64,000 bases of DNA from Nesterenkonia ebinurensis. GTDB taxonomy: Bacteria; Actinomycetota; Actinomycetes; Actinomycetales; Micrococcaceae. The DNA is taken from contig NZ_VWNF01000011.1 of assembly GCF_008711175.1 (NCBI RefSeq), forward strand, positions 558,001-622,000, read 5' to 3'. A program made the position numbers and the translations under genes. Numbering within the stretch: the stretch's first letter is position 1; the number at the start of each line of letters is the position of its first letter. Under the pieces are notes generated by a model. It saw nothing but the letters and a program-made list of their open reading frames with translations. It was not told the DNA's origin and ran no database searches. Shown in pieces: positions 40,555 through 50,200 of the stretch.

Positions 40555-42273
40555 ATGGACGCACCAAACTCACTGGTGCTGGCCGTCATCGGCGTCGCGA
40601 TGATGCTGGCCGGATACTTCCTCTACTCAAAGTTCCTGGCGAAGAGGGTCTACAAACTCAATGCTGAGTTCAAGACCCCTTCCCATCAATTCGAAGACGG
40701 TGTGGACTATGTGCCCACCAACCGCTACATCCTCTGGGGACACCACTTCACCTCAGTAGCCGGCGCAGCCCCCATTGTGGGCCCAGCCGTGGCAGTGATC
40801 TGGGGCTGGCTGCCCGCCTTCCTCTGGGTCACTCTGGGCACGGTGTTCATGGCCGGTATGCATGACTTCGGCACCTTGTGGGCCTCCGTGCGCAATAAGG
40901 GGAAGTCCATGGGGGCGCTCTCGGGCACCTATATCGGCAATCGCGGACGAAACCTGTTCCTGGTGGTCATCTTCCTGCTGATCCTGATGGTGCTGGCTGC
41001 CTTTGCCGTGGTCATCTCCAACCTTCTGGTGGCCCAGCCCGGGGCGGTCATCCCCACCTGGGGTGCCCTGGTGGTCGCCGTGCTGGTCGGCCAAGCCATC
41101 TACCGATTCAAATGGAACCTGATCGTGGTGACAGCTGTGGGCGTCATCGCACTCTACGGACTGATCCTGCTGGGCAACGCCTACCCGATCTCGCTGCCCG
41201 AGGAGGGTGCCTTCGGCCTGACTCCCAATGCCATCTGGATCATCCTGCTGTTCATCTACTCCGGCATCGCCTCGATGCTTCCAGTGTGGGTGCTGCTGCA
41301 GCCGCGTGACTTCATCAACGGAGTACAGCTGTTCGTCGGTCTGGGCATCATTTACGGCGCAGTCCTGCTGGCCACCCCTACTGTGGTGGCACCGGCAGTC
41401 AACGACGCCGTCCCAGCCGACACTCCCTCCATCGTTCCTCTGCTGTTCGTCACCATCGCCTGTGGCGCGATTTCGGGGTTCCACGGGATCGTCTCCTCGG
41501 GCACCAGCTCCAAGCAGCTGAACAAGGAGACCGACGCCCGTTTCGTGGGCTACTTCGGCGCGGTCGGCGAAGGCCTGCTGGCCCTGGGCGCGATCATCGC
41601 CACCACTGCTGGCTTTCAGAGCCTCACCCAGTGGCGCGAGGTCTATGACTCCTTCTCCTCCGGCGGTGTGCCGCTGTTCGTGGAGGGCGGGGCGAACATT
41701 CTCAACGCTGGCCTCGGCCTGCCTCAGGGGCTGGCGGCAACCATCCTGGCCACTATGGCCATTCTGTTCGCAGCCACCACGCTGGACACTGCGACCCGTC
41801 TGAAACGGTTCGTGATCCAGGAGATCGGCCAGATCGCCGGGGTGAAGATCCCCACTCTGGCAGCCACCTTGATCGCCGTGGTGCTGGCCTTCGCGCTGAC
41901 CTTCTCCCAAGGAGCAGACGCTTCCGGCGGAATGAGGCTGTGGCCGCTGTTCGGCACCACCAACCAGCTGCTGGCCGGACTGTCCCTGACCATCCTGACC
42001 GTGATGCTCATCCGCAAGGGCCGGCCGTTCCTACCGGTGCTGCTGCCTGCGGTGTTCGTGCTGTTCATGACGATCTACGCCGCCTTGGTGCAGCTGGTCG
42101 ACCTCTTCCAAGCCGGGGACTGGCTGCTGTTCACCATCGATATAGTGATCGTGGTGGCTGCTACCTGGGTGCTACTGGAGGCTGTGATCTCCATGCTCGC
42201 CGCGTGGAAGGGCCCCAAGGACCCAGAGGACGACGTCGCCCTCACCGAGGACCAGAAGCTCACCACCACGTAG
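40555..42273 (+). CDS. cstA: Carbon starvation protein CstA (peptide/pyruvate transporter)
   Basis: 572 residues with about sixteen transmembrane helices. The N-terminal YVPTNRYILWGHHFTSVAGA and GPAVAVIWGWLPAFLWVTLG are conserved CstA segments; HGIVSSGTSSKQLNKETDAR and LWPLFGTTNQLLAGLSL follow. Imports pyruvate and/or peptides when carbon is short. ATG 40555 follows AGGAGCCACC. The small cory-CC-star gene begins ten bases after its stop and an ArsA-like ATPase after that, so the three likely share one transcript. Confidence 0.95.
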   Translation: MDAPNSLVLAVIGVAMMLAGYFLYSKFLAKRVYKLNAEFKTPSHQFEDGVDYVPTNRYILWGHHFTSVAGAAPIVGPAVAVIWGWLPAFLWVTLGTVFMAGMHDFGTLWASVRNKGKSMGALSGTYIGNRGRNLFLVVIFLLILMVLAAFAVVISNLLVAQPGAVIPTWGALVVAVLVGQAIYRFKWNLIVVTAVGVIALYGLILLGNAYPISLPEEGAFGLTPNAIWIILLFIYSGIASMLPVWVLLQPRDFINGVQLFVGLGIIYGAVLLATPTVVAPAVNDAVPADTPSIVPLLFVTIACGAISGFHGIVSSGTSSKQLNKETDARFVGYFGAVGEGLLALGAIIATTAGFQSLTQWREVYDSFSSGGVPLFVEGGANILNAGLGLPQGLAATILATMAILFAATTLDTATRLKRFVIQEIGQIAGVKIPTLAATLIAVVLAFALTFSQGADASGGMRLWPLFGTTNQLLAGLSLTILTVMLIRKGRPFLPVLLPAVFVLFMTIYAALVQLVDLFQAGDWLLFTIDIVIVVAATWVLLEAVISMLAAWKGPKDPEDDVALTEDQKLTTT

Positions 42274-42282
42274 AGTACGGTT

Positions 42283-42618
42283 ATGCACGGCTTTGGGCGT
42301 GAAGGCCGGCGCCGGCGCAACCGGCCGAAAGCCGAGCGGGACCTGGTCCCGCCGGCGGGGCCAGCGCGCTGGTTCCAGCGAGCTGAGAGGGGGCTGCGTG
42401 AGTTCTACGTGGCCCCCTATCGGCGCGTCTTCGCCCGGGCCAAGCGTGACGAGGAAGATCTGTTCATGATGCTGGTGCTCTCTGAAGCGCTCGGTGTGCC
42501 GAATCCGGCCTCCGGGGCCACCCTGGAGCTGCTGCCGGAGATGCTGGACCGCATGCACGACTGGCATATTCGGCAGGGTCTGGACCGCTCCCCGATGGAC
42601 GGCATGCAGTGCTGCTAG
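42283..42618 (+). CDS. Cory-CC-star protein (small protein ending in Cys-Cys-stop)
   Basis: 111 residues. The core REFYVAPYRRVFARAKRDEE, VLSEALGVPNPASG and LPEMLDRMHDWHIRQGLDRS ends in MDGMQCC-stop, the feature for which this actinobacterial family is named. Such proteins sit next to CstA or ArsA-like ATPase genes; the terminal cysteines may bind metal or present a tail to the ATPase. The first ~27 residues (GREGRRRRNRPKAERDL...) come from repeat family 2 and are unlike the family. It overlaps the ATPase start by ten bases. Function unknown. Confidence 0.75.
   Translation: MHGFGREGRRRRNRPKAERDLVPPAGPARWFQRAERGLREFYVAPYRRVFARAKRDEEDLFMMLVLSEALGVPNPASGATLELLPEMLDRMHDWHIRQGLDRSPMDGMQCC
42296..42359 (+). 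repeat. Dispersed repeat family 2, copy B (inside the cory-CC-star 5' end)
   Basis: GGCGTGAAGGCC, CAACCGGCCGA, AGCCGAGCGGGACCTG and CCCGCCGGCGGGG blocks match copy A (29025-29084) in the same order. GGCCGG...CCGGCC forms a hairpin. Here the repeat is read as protein. Confidence 0.65.
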
Positions 42619-43583
42619 AGCTGGCGGCAGACCGCAGCCTGCTGTTCATCGGCGGCAAGGGTGGGGTCGGCAAGACTTCAGTCTCTTCTGCCCTGGGCCT
42701 ACACCAGGCACGGGCTGGCCGGCGGGTGCTGCTGGTCTCCACTGATCCCGCGCACAACCTGGGCCACCTCTGGGACCGGCCAGTAGGTGATGAACCGGTG
42801 CTGCTGGCTGATGACGGTGGCTCGGGAGTCTTGGCCGGGGTGGAGATCGATCCCACCGCCACCATCGAACACCACCTGGCCCAGGTGGGGCAGACCCTGC
42901 GCGACTTCATGCCGGATCACCTGCACAAGCAGGTGGATGCTCATCTTCATCTGGCCCGATCCTCCCCCGGCACCCATGAGTCGGCCATTCTGGAACGGAT
43001 CGCCGAGGTGGTGGAGCTGGCTGAGCGGGACTATGACCTGATGATCTTCGACACCGCCCCCTCCGGGCACACCGCCCGGCTGCTTGCTCTGCCGGAGATC
43101 ATGTCTGCCTGGACCGAGGGGCTGCTGAACCGGCGCACCAAGGCGGAGAAGTTCGGTGCGGCCATCCGTGCCCTGGACAATGACGATCCGGAGAGCTCCG
43201 AGGGCGCCAATCGGGACCGCCGGATCCGTCAGGTACTCACCCAGCGGCGGGGAAAATTCGAGAAGCTGCGCGGGCTGATCACTGATCCCATCCTGTGCAG
43301 CTTTGTCATTGTGGTCACTGCTGAGCGAGTGCCGGTGCTGGAGTCAGCTGAGCTGTTTCACCAGCTTGAGCGGCTGGGAGTGAAGGTGGGCGGCGTCGTG
43401 GTCAATCGTCTCTCCCCCCTCGATCAGGGCGAGTTCTTAGCCGCCAAACGTACCCAAGAGGAGGAGCAGCTGGGCAAGCTCGGCACACTGCTGCCCGGGG
43501 CAGATATCCTCACCCTGCCGATGCTGGGTGGTGATCTGGTGGGCGAGCCCGCCGTGGCGCAGCTGGCTGATCAGCTGCGCTGA
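42609..43583 (+). CDS. ArsA/GET3-family ATPase
   Basis: 324 residues from GTG 42609. Deviant Walker A FIGGKGGVGKTSVSSALGLH (residues 14-33), switch I VSTDPAHNLGHLWD, switch II IFDTAPSGHTARLLALPEI, and A-loop-like VVVNRLSPL. This is one ArsA half, as in GET3-like dimers. No ArsB, ArsR or arsenate genes are nearby, and the partner is the CC-ending small protein, so arsenite export is unlikely; handling of a membrane or tail-anchored protein, perhaps CstA-related, is an inference. Confidence 0.9.
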   Translation: MLLELAADRSLLFIGGKGGVGKTSVSSALGLHQARAGRRVLLVSTDPAHNLGHLWDRPVGDEPVLLADDGGSGVLAGVEIDPTATIEHHLAQVGQTLRDFMPDHLHKQVDAHLHLARSSPGTHESAILERIAEVVELAERDYDLMIFDTAPSGHTARLLALPEIMSAWTEGLLNRRTKAEKFGAAIRALDNDDPESSEGANRDRRIRQVLTQRRGKFEKLRGLITDPILCSFVIVVTAERVPVLESAELFHQLERLGVKVGGVVVNRLSPLDQGEFLAAKRTQEEEQLGKLGTLLPGADILTLPMLGGDLVGEPAVAQLADQLR

Positions 43584-43612
43584 GCTGGTCCCGGGGGGCG
43601 CAGGTGTGGCAT

Positions 43613-44536
43613 CTAAAGGGCTGCGACCGCATCCCCCTTCAGAATCGAGTTCAGCACATCGACCAGGCCGTCCTCATCGACAGTGCCGGTGATCTCATCG
43701 GCAACCTCCTTGACCTCGGGCACAGCCTGCCCCATCGCTACCCCCCGGTGGGCCCATTGCAGCATCTCGATATCGTTGCGCCCGTCCCCGCAGGCTACGG
43801 TGGACTCCATTGGGGCACCGAGCTTCTCGCGGAGCTTCTCCAGGGACGAGGCCTTGGTGACCCCGTCGGCGGCGATATCGATCCACGCTGACCAGCCCAC
43901 TGAGTAGCTGACCCCCTGCAGCCCGATATCCTTGACCGCCCGGGCAAACTCGTGAGCCGTGGCGTCGTCGGAGTTCACCACCAGCCGGACCGCCTCAGCG
44001 CGCTTCATCTGCTTCATACTCACCGGCTCCGGAATCAGTCCGAAGGTCAGATCCTCGAACCGCTCGGTGGCAATGAAATGCCCGGCGGAGGTCTCAATGG
44101 CGAACCGGGCGGTGGAGAGCCGCTTGTTCAGGGCCTTCAACGCCGGACTCGGGTCGAAGGCCTGCTGATCGATCACCTCATAGCCATCCTCCAGCCCGCC
44201 GTCCTCGGGAGGGCGAGCATCGATGCGCAGGGTCACCCCACCGTTGGAGCAGACCGCATAGCCGTGGGTGATGCCGAAGGTCTCGATGATCGGCAACGTG
44301 GCCTGCAGCGAGCGCCCGGTGGCAATCACCACCGTGTTCCCGTCTGCCACCACAGCGCGCCCGGCCTGCTTGACCGCCTCGGACATGTACCCGTCATGGT
44401 TCACGATGGTCCCGTCAATGTCCAGGCACACCATCTTGGTGCCCGGCTGGTGCACAAAGCTGCCGCCCAGCCCGGCCGCCGGACGGGAAAAGTCTGCCTG
44501 CCGCTTGCTGTGCGGAGTCTCTACTGGTGAATTCAT
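43613..44536 (-). CDS. HAD-superfamily hydrolase (Cof/YbiV-type)
   Basis: 307 residues from ATG 44536. HAD motif I MVCLDIDGTIVNHDGYMSEA, motif II VVIATGRS, Lys-containing motif III at GVTKASSLEKL, and motif IV ACGDGRNDIEMLQWAHRGVA. A C2-type cap lies between II and III. Dephosphorylates sugar phosphates or flavin/pyridoxal precursors in related enzymes. I chose the second ATG; a longer start at 44617 adds a segment unlike the family. Convergent with the ATPase gene. Confidence 0.88.
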   Translation of the reverse strand: MNSPVETPHSKRQADFSRPAAGLGGSFVHQPGTKMVCLDIDGTIVNHDGYMSEAVKQAGRAVVADGNTVVIATGRSLQATLPIIETFGITHGYAVCSNGGVTLRIDARPPEDGGLEDGYEVIDQQAFDPSPALKALNKRLSTARFAIETSAGHFIATERFEDLTFGLIPEPVSMKQMKRAEAVRLVVNSDDATAHEFARAVKDIGLQGVSYSVGWSAWIDIAADGVTKASSLEKLREKLGAPMESTVACGDGRNDIEMLQWAHRGVAMGQAVPEVKEVADEITGTVDEDGLVDVLNSILKGDAVAAL

Positions 44537-44635
44537 AGGGCCATTAGTGTACGACGCCGCGCAACCCCAAAAGTGGGCAACTGAGCAGGGGTTAGTTAGT
44601 GTTGTCCCAGAATTCACGCGAAGGAGACCACCACT

Positions 44636-45616
44636 ATGACCGCCTCTGCACCCAATGTCACCATCTCAGCCGGCGGGTACTCCGCTGCGATCGCCACCCG
44701 CGGCGGTGCGCTGCTGAGCCTGACCAGCCAGGATCCCGCCACAGGCACCCCGCAGAACCTCATCGTGCCACTGGAGCGCTCAACACAAGAGGGAGCAGGG
44801 GACCCGGGAGCCCCGCAGGAGGTGCCGGGAAACGAACGAACAGGCTTCCTCGGCGCGGTGCTGGCGCCCTGGCCCAACCGGGTGGTCAAGGCCAGCTACA
44901 GCTACGGAGACGCTGAGTACGCACTGGAGTCCAATGAGGAAGAGACCGGGGCTGCCATCCACGGGCTGCTCTACGACACCCAGCTGGGCATCCAGTACCA
45001 GCGGGAATCGGAGGTGCACCTTGCCGGAGTCATCGAACCCACTGCCGGCTACCCCTTCCGGCTGGAAGTGGTGCTGGTGTACCGGGTCGCCGGCCACCTG
45101 GGGCTCACCACCACCCTGAGCACAAGGTATACACCAATCGAAGAAGACGGTGACGATTCGGTGCTGCCCACTGCCCCCTATGGCGCCGGCTTCCATCCCT
45201 ATCTCACCGCAGCGGACGCCCCGCTGAAGTCCTGCCGGCTGCGGCTTCCGGCCAAAACCGTGGTAAAGACCAAGCCCAGCGGCAAGGTAGTAGGCTCCAA
45301 CCCGGTTGCCGGCGACCTAGATCTCACCGACGGCCCCCTACTGGCAGGCCTGCGGATTGACCATGCCTATACCGGGCTGCCGGAGGAGGGCTGGAGCGCA
45401 GAGCTGCTGCACGGGCCCAGCGGTTTCATGGTGCGGATGATCTCTGACACCCCCTGGGCGCAGGTCTATACCGGCGAGCGGATTGACCGGGCCGGGGTAG
45501 CAGTGGAGCCGATGACCTGCCCACCGAACGCCTTCAACTCAGGGAAGGACCTGATTGAGCTCTCCCCCGGCCAATGGCACCGGGTGGGCTATTCGCTGGA
45601 GGCGTTCAGGCTGTAA
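44636..45616 (+). CDS. Aldose 1-epimerase (mutarotase) family protein
   Basis: 326 residues, a beta-sandwich of the galactose mutarotase-like fold. FLGAVLAPWPNRVVKASYSY carries the conserved N-R pair, AIHGLLYD the first active-site His, PYGAGFHPYLTAAD the second, and AVEPMTCPPNAFNSG the catalytic glutamate region. Interconverts sugar anomers. GAAGGAGACCACC precedes ATG 44636. It is divergent from the HAD gene; the xylose genes are 14 kb away, so no operon link. Confidence 0.9.
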   Translation: MTASAPNVTISAGGYSAAIATRGGALLSLTSQDPATGTPQNLIVPLERSTQEGAGDPGAPQEVPGNERTGFLGAVLAPWPNRVVKASYSYGDAEYALESNEEETGAAIHGLLYDTQLGIQYQRESEVHLAGVIEPTAGYPFRLEVVLVYRVAGHLGLTTTLSTRYTPIEEDGDDSVLPTAPYGAGFHPYLTAADAPLKSCRLRLPAKTVVKTKPSGKVVGSNPVAGDLDLTDGPLLAGLRIDHAYTGLPEEGWSAELLHGPSGFMVRMISDTPWAQVYTGERIDRAGVAVEPMTCPPNAFNSGKDLIELSPGQWHRVGYSLEAFRL

Positions 45617-45622
45617 GGTCTA

Positions 45623-46456
45623 TCACCACATCTGTGCCACCAGGTCAGCGAACAAGGCCTCTGGATCGGCATCTAAACCACGGCGGTTGAACCAGGTGGT
45701 CACATTCACAACATCCCGGTGGAGGAAGTCCAGGCTCATCGGGTTCACGGCCGCATCAATCACCTGAGGCAGATCGATGACCACAATTCTGCCGCCGTCA
45801 TCGAGTAAGTTATACGGCGAGAAATCACCGTGCACATACCCCATGCGAGCGAAGGATTCCAGAATGCTCACCACTTGGTCGTAAGCCTCGGCAAGTTTTA
45901 CTCCCGTTGGTCTGCTCTGGACAAGCCTTGGAGCAGCAACCCGGTCCTCTCCGATGAACTCCATCAGGATCTCAGTGCCGTTGATCTGCACCGGATAAGG
46001 GACGGCTACACCTGCCTTCCACGCCTTGACAAGCGCCTCGAATTCGGCGAAGGCCCATTCCCCGGCCGCCACGATTCGGCCAAAGGAGGACTTGCGTTTC
46101 ATGGCACGGGCCTCCCGGCTGTCGCGGACTTCTCGCCCCTCTGTGTAGGCAGAGGATCGGTGGAAATCACTGTGTTGGGAGCCCAGAAAACGCTTAGCTG
46201 CCAGAAGACAGCCGGTGGTACCGGGGACCGCGCGTTCGATGAGGTGGACCTCGGCTTCTTTTCCGGATTTCACCACGCCGAGTTCGGTGTCGAAAGCACC
46301 GGCGGCGGTGACCAGCCAGTCAGGATGAGGACGCGGTCCGCGCTGAGTGGGGGTGACCTCGGTCCAGGTGGACCACCGTTGATCAGCCCCAGGTTGCAGT
46401 GGGACTGCATCAGAGTCAGGGTTAGAAAGATGTGTGCCTGTACGCACAGAAGACAT
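45623..46456 (-). CDS. RIO-like serine/threonine protein kinase
   Basis: 277 residues from ATG 46456. ELGVVKSGKEAEVHLIERAV is the RIO nucleotide loop, LLAAKRFLG has the catalytic lysine, GYVHGDFSPYNLLDDGG the catalytic Asp/Asn, and IVVIDLPQVIDAAVNPMSLD the metal-binding Asp with the RIO-specific extension. Actinobacteria carry single RIO1-type kinases of unknown substrate. A longer start at 46591 adds 45 residues (ending FGDLPILERLH), which could be real; the family has a short acidic leader. Confidence 0.88.
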   Translation of the reverse strand: MSSVRTGTHLSNPDSDAVPLQPGADQRWSTWTEVTPTQRGPRPHPDWLVTAAGAFDTELGVVKSGKEAEVHLIERAVPGTTGCLLAAKRFLGSQHSDFHRSSAYTEGREVRDSREARAMKRKSSFGRIVAAGEWAFAEFEALVKAWKAGVAVPYPVQINGTEILMEFIGEDRVAAPRLVQSRPTGVKLAEAYDQVVSILESFARMGYVHGDFSPYNLLDDGGRIVVIDLPQVIDAAVNPMSLDFLHRDVVNVTTWFNRRGLDADPEALFADLVAQMW

Positions 46457-46761
46457 GTGGAGACGCTCCAGGATCGGGAGGTCGCCGAAGGTCAGAAAGC
46501 GGAAGCGACCTCGTTGAAAAGTGAAGGATACGGAGGCAGGACAAAGGCAGTCATTGTGCTCCTCCTTCCAGTCGATCCGGAGCGCATACATTGCGCGGGG
46601 CTTCCATTACCGTAGCAGAACAGCCGGCGTCCTTCCCACCATCGCGGGCTTTGGTGCCACTCACACCCCAGCTGGATCTGATGCGCGCAGTGACTCCAGG
46701 CCGCAAGAAGCCCGTTGCAGGGTCGCCGAAGTAGTTCCGCCTGACTATTGTCGCCGAGCGG

Positions 46762-47604
46762 TCATGTGCCGCCGGCCGGGTAATGCTCGGTCAGGAAATC
46801 CAGCAGGACGCTGTTGAAGTGCTCAGGGTTGTCCTGGTTCGCGTTGTGGGAGGCATGCGGGATCACTTCATACTGGCAGCGTGGGTCTCGTGCTGCCCAT
46901 GCAGGCGCGGTTCGCGCGACGTTGCCCGTGCGGTCCTGGTCGCCGTGAGTCAGCAGCAGCGGCACCTCGATCCGGTATCCGGGCTTTGGCCGTATCGACT
47001 GTGTGACCGCTCGCCAGATCTGTACAAAGTCGGTCTTGGACATCATACTGATCGCGTTTTCGGCGTAGGTGCGGACCTCCGGTCGCTGAGCCGTTGACTT
47101 GGCGATGGTGCGTTTGAGGTGCTCCCATGGCCAGGGCACGAACCACCACGCGGAAGACTTCAGTGCCCACTGCTCCCACCAGGCAATCGGCATAGTGGTG
47201 CAGGTCGACCCGATGATCACGACCGCCGCCACCCGCTCCGGCTCGCGGCGCACCAGCTCCTGTGCGATGTAGCCCCCCAGCGACTGCCCACCGACACAGA
47301 TCGGGCCGGAGACATCCAGATGATCCAAGATGGCCAACAGATCGTCGGTCATATCAGCAATTTCGATAGGGAGCCGGCCCATGGGCTGGGACCGGCCGTG
47401 ACCGCGGATGTCCCAAGTCAGCACCCGATACCCGGCACCGATGAGCGGCCCGAGCTGTTCATCGAACATCTGATGGTCCATCGAGGCACCGTGACTCAGG
47501 GCGACCAACGGGCCACCAGCAGGCCCGGTGAGCCAAGCGCGGATCTGTGAGCCTGCATGTGCCACTACATACCCGGTCTGCGGCGGGTTCGCGTCGATAC
47601 CCAT
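46762..47604 (-). CDS. Alpha/beta hydrolase
   Basis: 280 residues from ATG 47604. Nucleophile elbow CVGGQSLGGYIAQELVRREP (Ser near 103), oxyanion-hole HGASMDHQMF, catalytic Asp in LTHGDQDRTGN and His in VIPHASHNANQDNPEHFN. Typical of small esterases or lactonases. The region from 47604 to 47640 offers an earlier start with AT-rich codons. Substrate cannot be inferred. Gap between this gene and the RIO kinase (46592-46761) shows nothing identifiable. Confidence 0.85.
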   Translation of the reverse strand: MGIDANPPQTGYVVAHAGSQIRAWLTGPAGGPLVALSHGASMDHQMFDEQLGPLIGAGYRVLTWDIRGHGRSQPMGRLPIEIADMTDDLLAILDHLDVSGPICVGGQSLGGYIAQELVRREPERVAAVVIIGSTCTTMPIAWWEQWALKSSAWWFVPWPWEHLKRTIAKSTAQRPEVRTYAENAISMMSKTDFVQIWRAVTQSIRPKPGYRIEVPLLLTHGDQDRTGNVARTAPAWAARDPRCQYEVIPHASHNANQDNPEHFNSVLLDFLTEHYPAGGT

Positions 47605-47800
47605 TGAGGCATTTTGACTGAAATTAGTTAATCTGGTCAATCACTTCTGTGGCATACCTCGGCTGATGACTTGCCCTGAGGTGTACCTGCTGGGTGGGGC
47701 GGTCTCGATCCGGATGAGAGCGGCTACAGTGATGGCAGACCAGTTCAGGTGGGTAAATGGAGACCATGACCGGCCCCACTGATGCACGGAAGCCCCCGCT

Positions 47801-50173
47801 CTAACTCTTAGCGGCCAGGCTCAGCCAGGTCTGCACCACGGTGTCCGGAGTCAGTGAGACAGACTCGATGCCCTGCTCAACAAGCCACTGGGCGAGATCT
47901 GGATGGTCTGAAGGTCCCTGGCCACAGATGCCGACGTATTTTCCATGCGCCCGGCAGCGTTCAATCACCGTAGAGAGCACTTTGAGCACTGCCGGGTCTC
48001 GTTCATCGAAGGTATGAGCCACGAGATCTGAGTCCCTATCGACACCGAGTACCAATTGGGTCATGTCGTTCGAACCGATGGAGAATCCATCGAAATACTC
48101 CAAGAACTCGTCTGCGAGCAGGGCGTTGCTGGGCAGTTCGCACATCATCATGATCTTCAGGCCGTTCTCCCCTCGGCGAAGCCCATTCTGAGCCATCAGG
48201 TCGATGACGGCTTTGGCTTCATCGACTGTCCTGACGAAGGGCACCATAATGGCTACGTTTTCCAAGCCCATATCCTCACGGACCACGCGTAGCGCTTCAC
48301 ACTCCATCTCGAAACACTCACGGAATTCCTCGGAGATGTAGCGGGATGCACCCCGGTATCCGAGCATCGGGTTTTCTTCTCGTGGTTCGTAGCGTTCGCC
48401 ACCGATGAGGTTGGCATACTCATTGGTCTTGAAGTCACTGAGCCGCACGATCACCGGCTCCGGGGCGAAGCTAGCCGCGATGGTTGCCACGCCCTCTACC
48501 ACCCTTTGCACAAAGTACTCCCGCGGCGATGCAAACGCGGTGATCTTCTCATTCACGCGTTGGCGCAACGCTGCCGGGAGGCTGTCGTGTTCTAGCAGTG
48601 CCCGTGGATGGATGCCGACCTGGTGGTTGATGATGAATTCGAGCCGGGCGAGTCCCACCCCGCGGTGTGGAAGCTGGGAGAAGGAGAAGGCTTGATCGGG
48701 GGTGCCTACATTCATCATGATTTTCACCGGTACCTCCGGCATCTCATCGAGGTAGGTCTCTTCTTCCTCGAATCGCAGGGTTCCTGCGTAGACGATGCCG
48801 TTGTCGCCTTCGGCACAGGAGATCGTCACTGGTTCACCATCGGTCAGCGTCCGGGTGGCGTCGCTGGTCCCGACCACTGCAGGCACGCCAAGCTCGCGGG
48901 CGATGATCGCCGCATGGCAGGTGCGACCACCACGCTCCGTGATGATTCCTGAGGCACGCTTCATGATCGGTTCCCAGTCGGGGTCGGTGACCTCGGCAAC
49001 GAGCACATCGCCGGGCTGCAGGCGGTCCATATCTGCTACTGATCGCAGGATCTTCGTCGGCCCCGTGCCGATGCGCTGGCCGATGGCGCGGCCGGTGGTC
49101 AGCACTTCGCTGCGCTCCTTGAGCACGAAACGGCGCAGGATTTGACTAGCGTTCTGGGAGACCACTGTTTCTGGGCGCGCCTGCAGGATATAAAGCTGGC
49201 CATCCACTCCATCACGTGCCCACTCGATATCCATCGGTCGTCCATAGTGATCTTCAATGGCCACGGCGTAACGACCGAGCTCAGTGACCTCGGCCTCGGT
49301 GATCGAGAATCGTGCGCGGTCTGCCGGATCAACCTTCTCGAAGACAGTACTGCTCTCTAGGCCTCGGCCGGAGGCATAGCGCATCGCTACAGCTTTCTCG
49401 CCCAATGCGCGGCTGAGGATGGCCTTGCGGCCGGCACGGAGAGAGGGCTTGTAGACATAGAACTCATCGGGGTTCACCGCACCCTGGACCACAGCTTCAC
49501 CCAAACCATAGGCACTTGTAATAAAGACAGCACGATCGAATCCCGTTTCGGTGTCCACGGTGAATATCACACCCGAGGCCCCGATATCAGACCGAACCAT
49601 GCGCTGCACACCAGCCGAAAGTGCCACCTCGTGGTGGGCGAAACCATGGTGGACCCGGTAGGCGATCGCCCTATCGTTGTACAGCGAGGCGAAAACGCTA
49701 TGCACAGCGGCAATCACGTTCTCAGCTCCCCCAATATTCAGGAACGTCTCCTGCTGGCCTGCGAAGGAAGCATCCGGGAGGTCCTCGGCCGTGGCGCTGG
49801 AGCGGATCGCCCACGTCACCGAGTCGGGATCCGGATCCTCTGCTATCAGCCTGTCATAGGCCTGGCGGATCTCCTGTTCCAGCTCGCTGGGGAATGGTTG
49901 ATCCTGGATCCACGCGCGGATCTGTGCTCCGACACGGGCAAGCTCACCGACATCTTCGATGTCCAGGTGTTCCAGAGCGTCCTTGATCCGCCGGTCAAGC
50001 CCGTTCGAGGCAAGAAAACCACGGTAGGCATCCGCGGTCGTCGCAAAGCCACCTGGGACTCGCACCCCTGCCTGCGAGAGATGGGCGACCATCTCCCCGA
50101 GTGAAGAGTTCTTCCCACCCACCTGAGCGATATCAGATAAGGTGATCTCGTCGAACCATAGAATATTGCGCAT
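47801..50173 (-). CDS. ppsA: Phosphoenolpyruvate synthase
   Basis: 790 residues, the normal PpsA length. N-terminal ATP-grasp part: [20 protein letters not shown] and [20 protein letters not shown]. Phosphohistidine domain: [20 protein letters not shown] (His near 430). C-terminal PEP/pyruvate barrel: [20 protein letters not shown] and [20 protein letters not shown] [20 protein letters not shown] with catalytic [10 protein letters not shown]. Converts pyruvate and ATP to PEP for gluconeogenesis. The regulatory protein gene ppsR lies directly upstream in the same direction. Confidence 0.95.
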   Translation of the reverse strand: MRNILWFDEITLSDIAQVGGKNSSLGEMVAHLSQAGVRVPGGFATTADAYRGFLASNGLDRRIKDALEHLDIEDVGELARVGAQIRAWIQDQPFPSELEQEIRQAYDRLIAEDPDPDSVTWAIRSSATAEDLPDASFAGQQETFLNIGGAENVIAAVHSVFASLYNDRAIAYRVHHGFAHHEVALSAGVQRMVRSDIGASGVIFTVDTETGFDRAVFITSAYGLGEAVVQGAVNPDEFYVYKPSLRAGRKAILSRALGEKAVAMRYASGRGLESSTVFEKVDPADRARFSITEAEVTELGRYAVAIEDHYGRPMDIEWARDGVDGQLYILQARPETVVSQNASQILRRFVLKERSEVLTTGRAIGQRIGTGPTKILRSVADMDRLQPGDVLVAEVTDPDWEPIMKRASGIITERGGRTCHAAIIARELGVPAVVGTSDATRTLTDGEPVTISCAEGDNGIVYAGTLRFEEEETYLDEMPEVPVKIMMNVGTPDQAFSFSQLPHRGVGLARLEFIINHQVGIHPRALLEHDSLPAALRQRVNEKITAFASPREYFVQRVVEGVATIAASFAPEPVIVRLSDFKTNEYANLIGGERYEPREENPMLGYRGASRYISEEFRECFEMECEALRVVREDMGLENVAIMVPFVRTVDEAKAVIDLMAQNGLRRGENGLKIMMMCELPSNALLADEFLEYFDGFSIGSNDMTQLVLGVDRDSDLVAHTFDERDPAVLKVLSTVIERCRAHGKYVGICGQGPSDHPDLAQWLVEQGIESVSLTPDTVVQTWLSLAAKS

Positions 50174-50200
50174 CGGGTCCTCCCATTGAGTAGTTTCTGC

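Noticed and set aside
40753-41910. 385-residue minus-strand open frame
   Set aside because: Antisense to cstA; Gln/Asp/His-rich composition typical of reversed membrane-protein genes.
42609-43583. Arsenite resistance role for the ArsA-like ATPase
   Set aside because: No arsB, arsC, arsR or acr3 gene is nearby, and the linked genes are cstA and the CC-ending protein.
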